A stretch of 34,216 bases of DNA. Origin: Bdellovibrionales bacterium. Its GTDB lineage: Bacteria; Bdellovibrionota; UBA1018; CAIMNF01. The translations under genes were made by a program, and so were the position numbers. The notes under the pieces were generated by a model. That model saw only the letters and a list, made by a program, of their open reading frames with translations, was not told the DNA's origin and searched no databases. This document shows, in pieces, positions 25,895-33,130 of the stretch; positions within the stretch are counted from its first letter, which is position 1; every line of letters begins with the position of its first letter. The DNA is taken from positions 1 to 34,216 of the forward strand of contig CANHQK010000022.1 of NCBI GenBank assembly GCA_947462765.1, read 5' to 3'.

Positions 25895-25917
25895 AACCTG
25901 AACTTCAAGGAACACCC

Positions 25918-27333
25918 ATGAATACCGAAAACTTCGATCTGATCATCATCGGCGGCGGACCCGCCGGCTACGTCGGCGCCATCCGTGCCGCCCAACTCGG
26001 CATGAAGGTGGTGTGCGTGGAAAAACGCCCCTCCCTCGGTGGGACCTGCCTGAATGTGGGCTGTATTCCCTCGAAGGCCCTCCTCGACTCGAGCGAGCAC
26101 TTTTCGATGGCTCAGTACAAATTCAAAAAGCACGGTATCGATCTGGAGGGACTGAAGATCAATGTTCCCCAGATGATCTCGCGTAAAGACGAAGTGGTGA
26201 AACAACTCACCCAGGGCATTGCCGGACTCTTCAAGAAGAACAAGATCGAGTGGGCCCAGGGCTACGGGCGTTTCGCCGGAATCGAAGGAGATCACAAACT
26301 GGTTGAAGTCGACGGAGCCACAAAACGTCTGCTCAAAGCTCCTAAGGTGATGATCGCTACCGGAAGTGAAGTGATCGAGCTACCGAACCTCAAGTTCGAC
26401 GGCAAAAAGATCATCTCCTCAACCGAGGCACTCAATGTCCAGGAAGTCCCGAACCACCTCGTGGTGGTCGGCGGCGGCGTGATCGGTCTCGAGATGGGAT
26501 CCGTCTGGAAGCGCCTCGGCGCCAAAGTGACCGTGATCGAGTTCGCAGACAAGATCCTCTCCGTCATGGATCAGCAGATCGCAGGTGAAGCCAAAAAATC
26601 CCTCACCAAACAGGGGCTCGAGTTCAGGCTGAACACTCAGGCCATGAGCGCCAAGGCCGCCGGTTCTCGCATGCAAATCGAAGTCATGGATCGCGGCACC
26701 GGTTCCAAAGAGACGATCGAGTGCGATCTGATCCTGGTTGCCACCGGAAGGCGCCCCTTCACTGACGGCCTCCAGCTCGACAAGGTCGGACTTTCCGCGA
26801 ATGAAAAAGGCCGGATCGACATCAACGATCACTTTGAAACCAAAGTGAAGGGCGTGTACGCAGTCGGCGATTGCGTCCAAGGCCCCATGCTGGCTCACAA
26901 AGCCGAAGAAGAGGGCATCGCGGCGGTTGAGATCATGGCCGGCCAAGCAGGCCACGTGAACTACCACACGATTCCTTGGATTGTGTACACCTGGCCCGAA
27001 ATCGCGGGGGTCGGCTACTCGGAAGAAGACTTGAAGGCCAAGGGCATCGAGTACAAAGCCGGAACCTTCCCCTTCCTCGCCAATGGTCGCGCCAAAGCCA
27101 TGGATGAATCCGAAGGCATGGTGAAGATCCTTGCAGACAAGACCACCGACAAGCTGCTCGGCATGCACATCTTCGGACCGCGCGCATCGGACCTGATTGC
27201 CGAAGGTGTGACCGTGCTCGAATACGGTGGCTCGGCCGAAGACGTTGCTCGCACCTGCCATGCCCATCCGACACTGGCCGAAGCCGTGAAAGAAGCGGCG
27301 CTCGCAGTGGATGGACGCCGCATTCATTTGTAA
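25918..27333 (+). CDS. lpd: Dihydrolipoyl dehydrogenase (E3)
   Basis: A 471-residue flavoprotein disulfide reductase. FAD motif IIGGGPAGYVGAIRAAQLG at about 10-28. Redox-active pair in GGTCLNVGCIPSK. NAD motif VVGGGVIGLEMGSVW, second FAD motif YAVGDCVQGPMLAHKA, and C-terminal catalytic HAHPTLAEAVKEAAL. It reoxidises dihydrolipoate with NAD. It is last gene of the OGDH operon, with AAGGA 7 nt before the ATG, and is followed by a strong terminator. It may also serve other lipoate-using complexes encoded elsewhere. Confidence 0.98.
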   Translation: MNTENFDLIIIGGGPAGYVGAIRAAQLGMKVVCVEKRPSLGGTCLNVGCIPSKALLDSSEHFSMAQYKFKKHGIDLEGLKINVPQMISRKDEVVKQLTQGIAGLFKKNKIEWAQGYGRFAGIEGDHKLVEVDGATKRLLKAPKVMIATGSEVIELPNLKFDGKKIISSTEALNVQEVPNHLVVVGGGVIGLEMGSVWKRLGAKVTVIEFADKILSVMDQQIAGEAKKSLTKQGLEFRLNTQAMSAKAAGSRMQIEVMDRGTGSKETIECDLILVATGRRPFTDGLQLDKVGLSANEKGRIDINDHFETKVKGVYAVGDCVQGPMLAHKAEEEGIAAVEIMAGQAGHVNYHTIPWIVYTWPEIAGVGYSEEDLKAKGIEYKAGTFPFLANGRAKAMDESEGMVKILADKTTDKLLGMHIFGPRASDLIAEGVTVLEYGGSAEDVARTCHAHPTLAEAVKEAALAVDGRRIHL

Positions 27334-27341
27334 AAAATAAT

Positions 27342-27373
27342 GCCGGGAAGACCAATGCCTTCCCGGCTTTTTT
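27342..27373 (+). terminator. Bidirectional rho-independent terminator between lpd and the START gene
   Basis: Arms 27342-27350 (GCCGGGAAG) and 27359-27367 form a perfect 9-bp stem with an 8-nt loop, followed by TTTTTT (27368-27373). On the other strand the stem is followed by a T-rich run, so it can also end the convergent START gene. Confidence 0.95.
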
Positions 27374-27393
27374 AGCTACATGACTTCAGCCGA

Positions 27394-28083
27394 TTACTTG
27401 CTGAAAATCTGGAACTCTTTCGGAACATCGATCCGGTTGTTCGCGATGTACTTGCCCAAACCGGTGAGGGTGTTCCGCGGCCACTTCTTCTGCTTCAGGC
27501 GAACGATCCACTTCGGAATCGCACCCTTCGGATCGACAATGATCTCGACGGTCACAAAGGTCTTCTTACCACCTTCAAGCGACTTCAAGAAGTAGCGGCT
27601 CAAGTGCATCTGACCCCGAACGATCCCGTCTTTCGGAGGAAGTTCCGCATCCTCAGTGGACTGCATGGTGATGATCATGCTTTTTTCCTTGGTATCCACC
27701 GCCACCTTGGCTGAATAAACAAAATCACGGTTCTGGAAGGGCCAAGGTACCGCGGTATGATTGTATTCGACCCGGTCGAAGATCGAATTCATCCGGACCC
27801 GACGGGCCTCCACCACTTCGTCCATCCACTTCTTCCGGCTCGGCATATCGGCCAGAACGGTCGCGATCTGCTCGATCGAAGCATCCATCACGGTTTCGCC
27901 ACGAAACCCGACAATGCCCTGATCTGTGTCACGCTGGAAGGTCTTGATCCCGTCCTTGTTCGCGATCAGCTCCCAGTTCTTATACTGGGAATCCGGAGCA
28001 ACTTGGTTCTCGTCACCCGCAAAAACAACAGCGGGCATGGCCAATAAAGAAACAGAAAGAAGCATCAACTGGAATGTTTTCAT
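27394..28083 (-). CDS. Secreted START-domain (lipid-transfer-like) protein
   Basis: A 229-residue protein with a signal peptide (MKTFQLMLLSVSLLAMPAVV, cleavage near FA-GD at 22). The rest matches a bacterial START domain: WELIANKDGIKTFQRD, then PSRKKWMDEVVEARRV with the W-M-D-E core, VPWPFQNRDFVY, and a late LKQKKWPRNTLTGLGKYI helix. START domains are helix-grip folds that hold one hydrophobic ligand, usually a lipid or sterol. Its place here is periplasmic; ligand unknown. It lies 4 nt after the glycosyltransferase gene. The purine run GAGGGA abuts the ATG, too close for a normal ribosome site; a promoter-like pair in the preceding gene end suggests a leaderless message. Confidence 0.88.
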   Translation of the reverse strand: MKTFQLMLLSVSLLAMPAVVFAGDENQVAPDSQYKNWELIANKDGIKTFQRDTDQGIVGFRGETVMDASIEQIATVLADMPSRKKWMDEVVEARRVRMNSIFDRVEYNHTAVPWPFQNRDFVYSAKVAVDTKEKSMIITMQSTEDAELPPKDGIVRGQMHLSRYFLKSLEGGKKTFVTVEIIVDPKGAIPKWIVRLKQKKWPRNTLTGLGKYIANNRIDVPKEFQIFSK

Positions 28084-28087
28084 TCCC

Positions 28088-28879
28088 TCAGTCTAACGGG
28101 GTTTTCTGGGATTTCAACTCATGGAGCTTCAGATGCTTCACAAAGAAAGCATAAGCCGATAGAGCACTCCAGCACCACCCTGCCCGACCGTTCAATAGGT
28201 TGCCATGAAGGAGCAAAAACTGCAGAAACTTGACAGGAAATGCCGCAGCATAGACAAAAGCCCACCGTCCGGGATGCTTGCGGAGCAACTCCAGCGCCCC
28301 CAAGCTGGTGTAGCGATTCATCTTCGACACGTACGCTTCCATGGAGGGATAGCTGTCATGGAGAAGCGGGGCCATCGCCCGCTGAACTCGCCCCTGCACA
28401 AGCCTGACTTTTTCATGCACGGCAGCCTGATCGAAATTCCCGGCTGATTTTCGGAAAAGACGGAGTACTAGATCCCGGGATTCCCGTCCGAACCGGAACT
28501 CGGTTTTCATGAACACCAGTCGCCTCGGAATTTCGAGCCCGGCATCCTCCGGAGCAGCATGCAGAACAAAGTTCCGGATTTCGCTCTCCAATCCTGGTGT
28601 CATCTTTTCATCCGCATCGATATTCAGTACCCAGTCGTTCTTGGCCTGGTTGACTGCGAATGCTTTTTGAGCCCCGAACCCGAGAAACTCTTGCTGAATC
28701 ACGCGACAGCCGGAATCGGCCGCAAACGCGGCTGTCCCGTCCTCACTCCCGCTATCGACCACGACAATCTCGTCACAAAAACGCAACAACGGAAGCGTGG
28801 TCTCGAGTTGGGCCCGCTCGTTCTTGACAATCAGAACGGCTGACACTGGAATGCGACCTGAAGAATCCATGGCTCTCAT
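28088..28879 (-). CDS. Family 2 glycosyltransferase (WaaE/KdtX-like)
   Basis: A 263-residue GT-A glycosyltransferase. VSAVLIVKNERAQLETTLPL at the N-terminus, then EIVVVDSGSEDGTAAFA and the DxD-like NIDADEKMTP, match the family 2 enzymes that add sugars to the lipopolysaccharide core. A hydrophobic or amphipathic stretch near the C-terminus (about 205-250) may attach it to the inner face of the membrane. The sugar donor cannot be told from sequence. The ATG at 28879 overlaps the stop of the dehydrogenase gene (ATGA), so translation is coupled. A second Met three codons later is possible but less likely. Confidence 0.9.
   Translation of the reverse strand: MRAMDSSGRIPVSAVLIVKNERAQLETTLPLLRFCDEIVVVDSGSEDGTAAFAADSGCRVIQQEFLGFGAQKAFAVNQAKNDWVLNIDADEKMTPGLESEIRNFVLHAAPEDAGLEIPRRLVFMKTEFRFGRESRDLVLRLFRKSAGNFDQAAVHEKVRLVQGRVQRAMAPLLHDSYPSMEAYVSKMNRYTSLGALELLRKHPGRWAFVYAAAFPVKFLQFLLLHGNLLNGRAGWCWSALSAYAFFVKHLKLHELKSQKTPLD
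28090..28117 (-). promoter_or_regulatory. Candidate promoter for the START gene, leaderless layout
   Basis: On the minus strand TTGAAA (28117-28112, 5 of 6 to consensus) and TAGACT (28095-28090) are 16 nt apart. TAGACT lies exactly 6 nt before the ATG at 28083. It sits in the last codons of the glycosyltransferase gene. Confidence 0.4.
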
Positions 28880-30273
28880 GCCGGCAATACCTTGCCGGGA
28901 TTGAGCAGACCCTTCGGATCGAACATCTGCTTCATTTGGCGCATGAGGCGGATCTCATCCTCGGATCTGCAATAAGACAGCAAGTGGCGTTTCAGAAGTC
29001 CGATCCCGTGCTCGGCAGAGACCGATCCCTCGAATTTCCGGATCCAATCGAACATGCCTTCGTCCGCTTTATTGCAGAGGATTTTGAACTCCGTCACCGG
29101 CATAGCTTCGGGCTTCATCAAATTGACATGAAGATTCCCATCTCCGATGTGACCGAAAACATAAGGCTTCAATCCGGGATAGTTCTGATCGATGTCGCGG
29201 GTCCAGATTTCAATGAATTCTTTCAGGCGATGGATCGGGAGCGAGATATCGTGTTTGTGCAGAAGCCCCTGGTGTGCAAGGGACTCGGAGATCCCCTCGC
29301 GCATGGCCCAGAGGTTGGAGGCTTCTTTTTCGGATTGGGCCAGGACTGCATCCTTCACCAACCCCGACTCCATGAGACCAGAGAGCCACTTTTCCAGATT
29401 TTCCTGTGCAGCATCTCCCGAAGGACGCTCGACTTCGAGGAGCACGTATTGAGTGCAAGCCGAAGCAAAGGGTGCGGAGAGATTCCTATGCGACAACACC
29501 TGCTCCAGGCAATCCTGGGAGAAACACTCAAATGCATTGACGAGGAGCCCGCTCTTCCGGGAAGCCTCGAAAAGGTCAAAAACAGCCGGAAGATCGGCCA
29601 ATCCGAATAGAAAAACTTCCCGATCCCCTGGCACAGGGGTCAGCTTCAAAATGGCCTCGGTGATCACTCCGAGAATTCCTTCGCTTCCGATGAAAACCTG
29701 CCGGAGATCGATCCCGGTGTTGTTTTTCTCAAGCGAGCCGTTCATCCGGAGCACAGTCCCGTCCATCAGAACGACCGTGAGACCGAGCACCCAATTCCGG
29801 GTGAGCCCGTAGCGGATCACGCGGACTCCGCCAGCGTTCGTTGCAATGTTACCGCCCACTGTCGATGAGCCCTTAGAGGCGAAATCCACGGGCCAGGTCA
29901 GACCATGAGGCTTGCAATGCTCATGGACAGCCTCCGTCACGGCACCGGCTTCGACCGCTACCGTGAGGGCCAGTGGATCCACCGCACCCATTTTTCTCAT
30001 CCGATCGAGGCTGAGTACCACCTCACCCTTGGCTGCAACCGCTCCTCCCGCGAGCCCCGTGCGGCCCCCTGAGGGCACAACAGCGATCCCTTCCCGAAAG
30101 CACAGAGCCAGGAGGTGTGAGACTTCATCGGTGGAGGATGGAAAACAAATGGCCAGTGGTGCCGGTTCATGAGTCTTGGTCCAATCCTTCCCGTAAGCCT
30201 GCAGATCTCCAGGATCGACAGACACCGCATTCGGACCGAGGGCAGTACGGAGCAGGGCAACAGGGTCGTTCAC
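28876..30273 (-). CDS. FAD-linked D-2-hydroxyacid dehydrogenase (GlcD / D-lactate dehydrogenase family)
   Basis: A 465-residue flavoprotein of the PCMH/vanillyl-alcohol-oxidase type. The FAD half (about 37-215) has PSGGRTGLAGGAV and GSSTVGGNIATNAGGVRVIR. The C-terminal half has FGHIGDGNLHVNLMKP (metal/substrate His) and SAEHGIGLLKR. Members oxidise glycolate, D-lactate or D-2-hydroxyglutarate and pass electrons to quinone or an electron-transfer flavoprotein. The divergent lactate-permease-family gene favours D-lactate, but this is inference. The start is GTG at 30273 with no Shine-Dalgarno. The gene ends in an ATGA overlap with a glycosyltransferase, an unexpected partner. Confidence 0.92.
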   Translation of the reverse strand: MNDPVALLRTALGPNAVSVDPGDLQAYGKDWTKTHEPAPLAICFPSSTDEVSHLLALCFREGIAVVPSGGRTGLAGGAVAAKGEVVLSLDRMRKMGAVDPLALTVAVEAGAVTEAVHEHCKPHGLTWPVDFASKGSSTVGGNIATNAGGVRVIRYGLTRNWVLGLTVVLMDGTVLRMNGSLEKNNTGIDLRQVFIGSEGILGVITEAILKLTPVPGDREVFLFGLADLPAVFDLFEASRKSGLLVNAFECFSQDCLEQVLSHRNLSAPFASACTQYVLLEVERPSGDAAQENLEKWLSGLMESGLVKDAVLAQSEKEASNLWAMREGISESLAHQGLLHKHDISLPIHRLKEFIEIWTRDIDQNYPGLKPYVFGHIGDGNLHVNLMKPEAMPVTEFKILCNKADEGMFDWIRKFEGSVSAEHGIGLLKRHLLSYCRSEDEIRLMRQMKQMFDPKGLLNPGKVLPA

Positions 30274-30280
30274 GGCTTCA

Positions 30281-30310
30281 AGGTTAGGCGAAAGGGGGAG
30301 CCTCCATCAA
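30281..30310 (-). promoter_or_regulatory. Possible promoter of the D-2-hydroxyacid dehydrogenase gene
   Basis: On the minus strand TTGATG (30310-30305) and TAACCT (30286-30281) are 18 nt apart, with TAACCT 7 nt before the GTG start at 30273. This again suggests a very short or absent leader. Confidence 0.3.
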
Positions 30311-30339
30311 GCGATTTTTTAATGGTTTTCAGCACATAA

Positions 30340-30359
30340 CGGGGCTATGCTCGGCCCCG
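30340..30359 (+). promoter_or_regulatory. Small hairpin directly before the permease start
   Basis: CGGGGC (30340-30345) and GCCCCG (30354-30359) form a 6-bp GC stem with an 8-nt loop, ending 7 nt before the ATG at 30367. No ribosome site lies between. It might limit translation or be an operator; the role is unknown. Confidence 0.35.
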
Positions 30360-30366
30360 ATCCCCT

Positions 30367-31713
30367 ATGCAATTTGCGGCATTGATTCCCTTTCTGATCC
30401 TCTTTTTGGGATTCGCGGGCTTACGCCTGCCCCTCACCCATGCCTCGTTCTATGCCATGCTGAGTGGCACCTTGCTGACCGGTACCCTGTTTCGTGCGAG
30501 TGATCAGGTTTGGGCTCATGCAACGCAAAAAACACTCATCCTCACGGTCGAAATCGGATTCATCCTGATCGGAGCTTTTTTCTTCCTCGAAATGGCGCGT
30601 AAAGCCGGCATCATCGATTCTCTGGCCCGTTTGGTCCGGGCGATCACTCCAAACCGGGTGGTTCAAGGCATCTTGGTATCTTTTCCACTCGCCCTGATGG
30701 TGGAGGGTTCGAGCGGATTTGGCACTCCGACCCTGGTGATTGCACCGATTCTATTGGCACTGAATTTCGAACTGAAATGGTGTGCCCTGTTGCCCTTCTT
30801 GAGTTGTGTGGTGGGCATTCCCTATGGCGCACTCGGGACTCCGACGAGACTGGGCTTTCCTGACGCCTCTCCTGCCCATGAGATTTTTCTCCACCTCACT
30901 CCCCTCATGGTGATCGCCCCGCTCCTCTCGGCCCGATTGATCGGTGGACGCTGGAACCTGAAGGAATCTCTATGGACCCTCTCCCTGAGCCTGATCTACA
31001 TCACCTCCGGTGTATTCATTTCAAAATCCGGTCCCGAGCTTTCGGCTTTGGGCCCCGCCTTCATCACCTTTGTTTTCGGTCTCTGGACCGCTCGCCGGCT
31101 GTTCGGAGGTGATTCAGGTCCTGTTCTGGAATGGAAGGGGCTTTCGGTTTATGGACTCCTTCTGCTCTGCATGTGGACGGGGAAAACGATTTGGATGGAT
31201 CGACGGTTCGAAGGGTCGGAGATCCGGATTTTCAATCCAGGGACGGTGTTCATCGCGTTCGGATTGCTGATGATTCCGGCCGTGAAGCGACTTCATTCTC
31301 TAAGAGCCATCGTGCTGGAAACGGGAGTGCGCTCCAGAAAGACTCTTTTTGTTTTCTTCTGCACGACCTTCTTGGTTCAGCAACTCCGGGTGAATGGCAG
31401 CCTCGAGCTTCTGACCGGGGCATTACCTTCGTTCTGGCTCGGTGCCGGGGCTCCCATCCTCGGCTTCCTCGGATCGATCTTCGTGGGCACCTCGACCATG
31501 TCGAATCTCCTGCTCTCGAAAGTGGTCGAGCCTTCCCACTTCGCCTCGCTGGCCGCAGGAAGTGCGGTCGGCGTCCCTCTTGCTTTTCAGTCGATTGTTG
31601 CGATCCGGAGCCTCTTGCACGATCAAGTCGGAGAAAAAGAGACTTACATGCGGGTAGCGCCGTTCGGAATCGGATTTCTACTGGTGGTCTTGATCTGGGC
31701 GGCATGCTTCTGA
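30367..31713 (+). CDS. Lactate permease (LctP) family transporter, short form
   Basis: A 448-residue polytopic membrane protein with about 12 hydrophobic segments. The EGSSGFGTPTLVIAPILLAL segment and the late FVGTSTMSNLLLSKVV are the two characteristic re-entrant-type motifs of the lactate permease family. These carriers import L-lactate, D-lactate or glycolate with protons. Typical members are about 530-560 residues, so this one is about 100 shorter, the losses being in the middle loops. It is divergent from the D-2-hydroxyacid dehydrogenase across 93 bp, which suggests a shared substrate and regulation. No Shine-Dalgarno is seen; a GC hairpin precedes the ATG. Confidence 0.88.
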   Translation: MQFAALIPFLILFLGFAGLRLPLTHASFYAMLSGTLLTGTLFRASDQVWAHATQKTLILTVEIGFILIGAFFFLEMARKAGIIDSLARLVRAITPNRVVQGILVSFPLALMVEGSSGFGTPTLVIAPILLALNFELKWCALLPFLSCVVGIPYGALGTPTRLGFPDASPAHEIFLHLTPLMVIAPLLSARLIGGRWNLKESLWTLSLSLIYITSGVFISKSGPELSALGPAFITFVFGLWTARRLFGGDSGPVLEWKGLSVYGLLLLCMWTGKTIWMDRRFEGSEIRIFNPGTVFIAFGLLMIPAVKRLHSLRAIVLETGVRSRKTLFVFFCTTFLVQQLRVNGSLELLTGALPSFWLGAGAPILGFLGSIFVGTSTMSNLLLSKVVEPSHFASLAAGSAVGVPLAFQSIVAIRSLLHDQVGEKETYMRVAPFGIGFLLVVLIWAACF

Positions 31714-31718
31714 GCAAG

Positions 31719-31749
31719 AAAAAACCCGGAGAGCATCGCTCCCCGGGTT
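31719..31749 (-). terminator. Rho-independent terminator of the DUF4360-like gene
   Basis: On the minus strand, AACCCGG (31749-31743) pairs with CCGGGTT (31729-31723), with an inner GAG/CTC pairing, and the stem is followed by TTTTTT (31724-31719). In the plus direction no T-run follows, so it serves the minus-strand gene ending at 31774. Confidence 0.85.
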
Positions 31750-31773
31750 CCACTCCATTCACTATTGGATGAT

Positions 31774-32907
31774 TTATCGGCAAGCCGGATTGAATTGACT
31801 GAACTGCATGGCCTGATTGTAGTCCGGAGTATTGAACAGGATCCGACCCGAAGCATCGACCACACGGTAGAAGCGCTGTCCGTAGGCATTGCCCCCCGCC
31901 ATGATCTGACACCGGCTAGGGAATCCACCTTGTCCGGGGAATCCACCTTGTCCGGGGAATCCACCTTGTCCGGGGAATCCACCTTGTCCGGGGAATCCAC
32001 CTTGCTGGGCATTGTTCACGATGCCGGAGCAGAATCCCATGGCCCGTGATTGCTCGGCGATCCGGAGCGCTTCAGCATACTGGACGGTATTGCCCATCAC
32101 ACGTCCAGTTCCATCCTTGACCATGAACACTTGGAATCCGCGTTGATCGTAGTAGGAGTTGATCACACAAGGACCCATCTGACCGGGATAGGGATAGGGA
32201 TTCGGGTTGGGGTAAGGATTCGGATTCGGGAACGGCGTCGGCTGAGGATATCCGCCACCATTGCCCCAGCCCCCGTTGCCCGGATTTCCTCCGCCACAAG
32301 TTCTCCACTGAAGCTGATACACCACTCCCGCGGAGAGATCGGCCGAATCGAGGGTCATGATCGATTGTTCGTTCATGCCGTTCGTCTGCACCGCGATGCT
32401 GGTGTTGGTTCGTAAATTCACATCCTGGCCGCAGGGCGACCACACATTGGCTGTAGCCACGAGGTTGTTGTTCAAGTTGAAGTTGCCGTCGTTCGCACCG
32501 ACAAAGCTCTTGTGATAAGCGGGCCCGTTCTGACCCGCGAAGAAGTACTCGACATCGAAAGTGGCACTCGCATTCACCGGGAGTCTTGCATAGCCCCGGT
32601 AATCGATCTTGATCACGGAAACCGAGTATCCGCCGGGAACATTCACCGGGATGGCAATGTTACAGGCCTTGCGATCCACGGTGTTGCCCGACATTCCCCC
32701 TGCTTGCGCCTGAAAGGAGCCGAACAGGATACTCAAACTTTGAGCGTCTGGACTCAGGGTCGCAGATACGGTCCCGAGTGGACACCCCGTGCCCGCATAA
32801 GTTGGAGTTCCTAGCCGGATTTGATCGCCGGGCACTTGGGCCTTGGCCTTTCCAGCCATCGCAAACATCAGGATTGCGAGGATGAGTCGATACGAATAGT
32901 GCTGCAT
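31774..32907 (-). CDS. Secreted DUF4360-like protein with Gly/Pro repeat linker and two C-terminal modules
   Basis: A 377-residue protein. Signal peptide about 1-23 (MQHYSYRLILAILMFAMAGK, ending AKA-QV). Residues about 30-210 match the DUF4360 pattern (IRLGTPTYAGTGCPLGTVSA, TLSPDAQSLSILFGSFQAQA). A Gly/Asn/Pro/Tyr-rich linker covers about 212-243. Residues 247-293 and 333-376 are two related modules, each beginning and ending with Cys. Between them lie five units of QGGFPG. Even Cys spacing suggests disulfides outside the cytoplasm. Function unknown; DUF4360 proteins are secreted. GGGGGG before the ATG is the ribosome site. It is a single-gene unit with its own terminator. Confidence 0.85.
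   Translation of the reverse strand: MQHYSYRLILAILMFAMAGKAKAQVPGDQIRLGTPTYAGTGCPLGTVSATLSPDAQSLSILFGSFQAQAGGMSGNTVDRKACNIAIPVNVPGGYSVSVIKIDYRGYARLPVNASATFDVEYFFAGQNGPAYHKSFVGANDGNFNLNNNLVATANVWSPCGQDVNLRTNTSIAVQTNGMNEQSIMTLDSADLSAGVVYQLQWRTCGGGNPGNGGWGNGGGYPQPTPFPNPNPYPNPNPYPYPGQMGPCVINSYYDQRGFQVFMVKDGTGRVMGNTVQYAEALRIAEQSRAMGFCSGIVNNAQQGGFPGQGGFPGQGGFPGQGGFPGQGGFPSRCQIMAGGNAYGQRFYRVVDASGRILFNTPDYNQAMQFSQFNPACR
31915..32004 (-). repeat. 18-bp tandem repeat coding for (QGGFPG)5
   Basis: Five head-to-tail units of 18 bp: four identical, and the fifth (31915-31932) different only at its end, encoding QGGFPS. Exact identity at DNA level shows recent expansion and a likely length-variable site. 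The frame is kept for any copy number because the unit is a multiple of three. Confidence 0.95.
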
Positions 32908-32943
32908 GGGTTCCGCCCCCCTTTGGTGGAATCGTGTGTGGTC

Positions 32944-32961
32944 TGAAGGATCATTCCTTCA
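32944..32961. promoter_or_regulatory. Inverted repeat upstream of the DUF4360-like gene
   Basis: TGAAGGA (32944-32950) and TCCTTCA (32955-32961) form a perfect 7-bp inverted repeat with a 4-nt spacer, 36 nt before the ATG. GTGTG and CACAC stretches flank it and may extend the structure. It could be an operator or a leader hairpin. The rest of the 223-bp gap between 32908 and 33130 holds no convincing gene. Confidence 0.4.
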
Positions 32962-33078
32962 ATGCTCCCTCACACAGCGAATCCCGTGCCAAAAGTACGG
33001 ACCCCGAAAGAAACCATAAATCCTCATGATTTCAGGAAACTAATGCGGCGCGCTCATCGGCAGGCCCGAAGTGGAGCC

Positions 33079-33104
33079 AAAACGCGCCCTGTTTGAATAG
33101 GCGC
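33079..33104 (-). terminator. Weak candidate terminator after clpA
   Basis: On the minus strand GCGCC (33104-33100) and GGCGC (33088-33084) form a 5-bp GC stem with an 11-nt loop followed by GTTTT. It lies 27 nt after the clpA stop. The stem and T-run are short. Confidence 0.35.
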
Positions 33105-33130
33105 TTTCTGGCACCAGCTCTTGCTGCGAA

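Noticed and set aside
24830-25915. Long minus-strand frame opposite sucB
   Set aside because: Shadow of sucB; the translation is not protein-like in any known family.
31719-31749. Terminator for the permease gene on the plus strand
   Set aside because: The hairpin is followed by CCACTCC rather than T on the plus strand; the T-run is on the minus strand only.
31644-32049. Repeat-rich frames on both strands (KVDSPD and GESTLS repeats)
   Set aside because: They are other-frame readings of the 18-bp tandem repeat within the DUF4360-like gene, whose own frame has a signal peptide and ribosome site.
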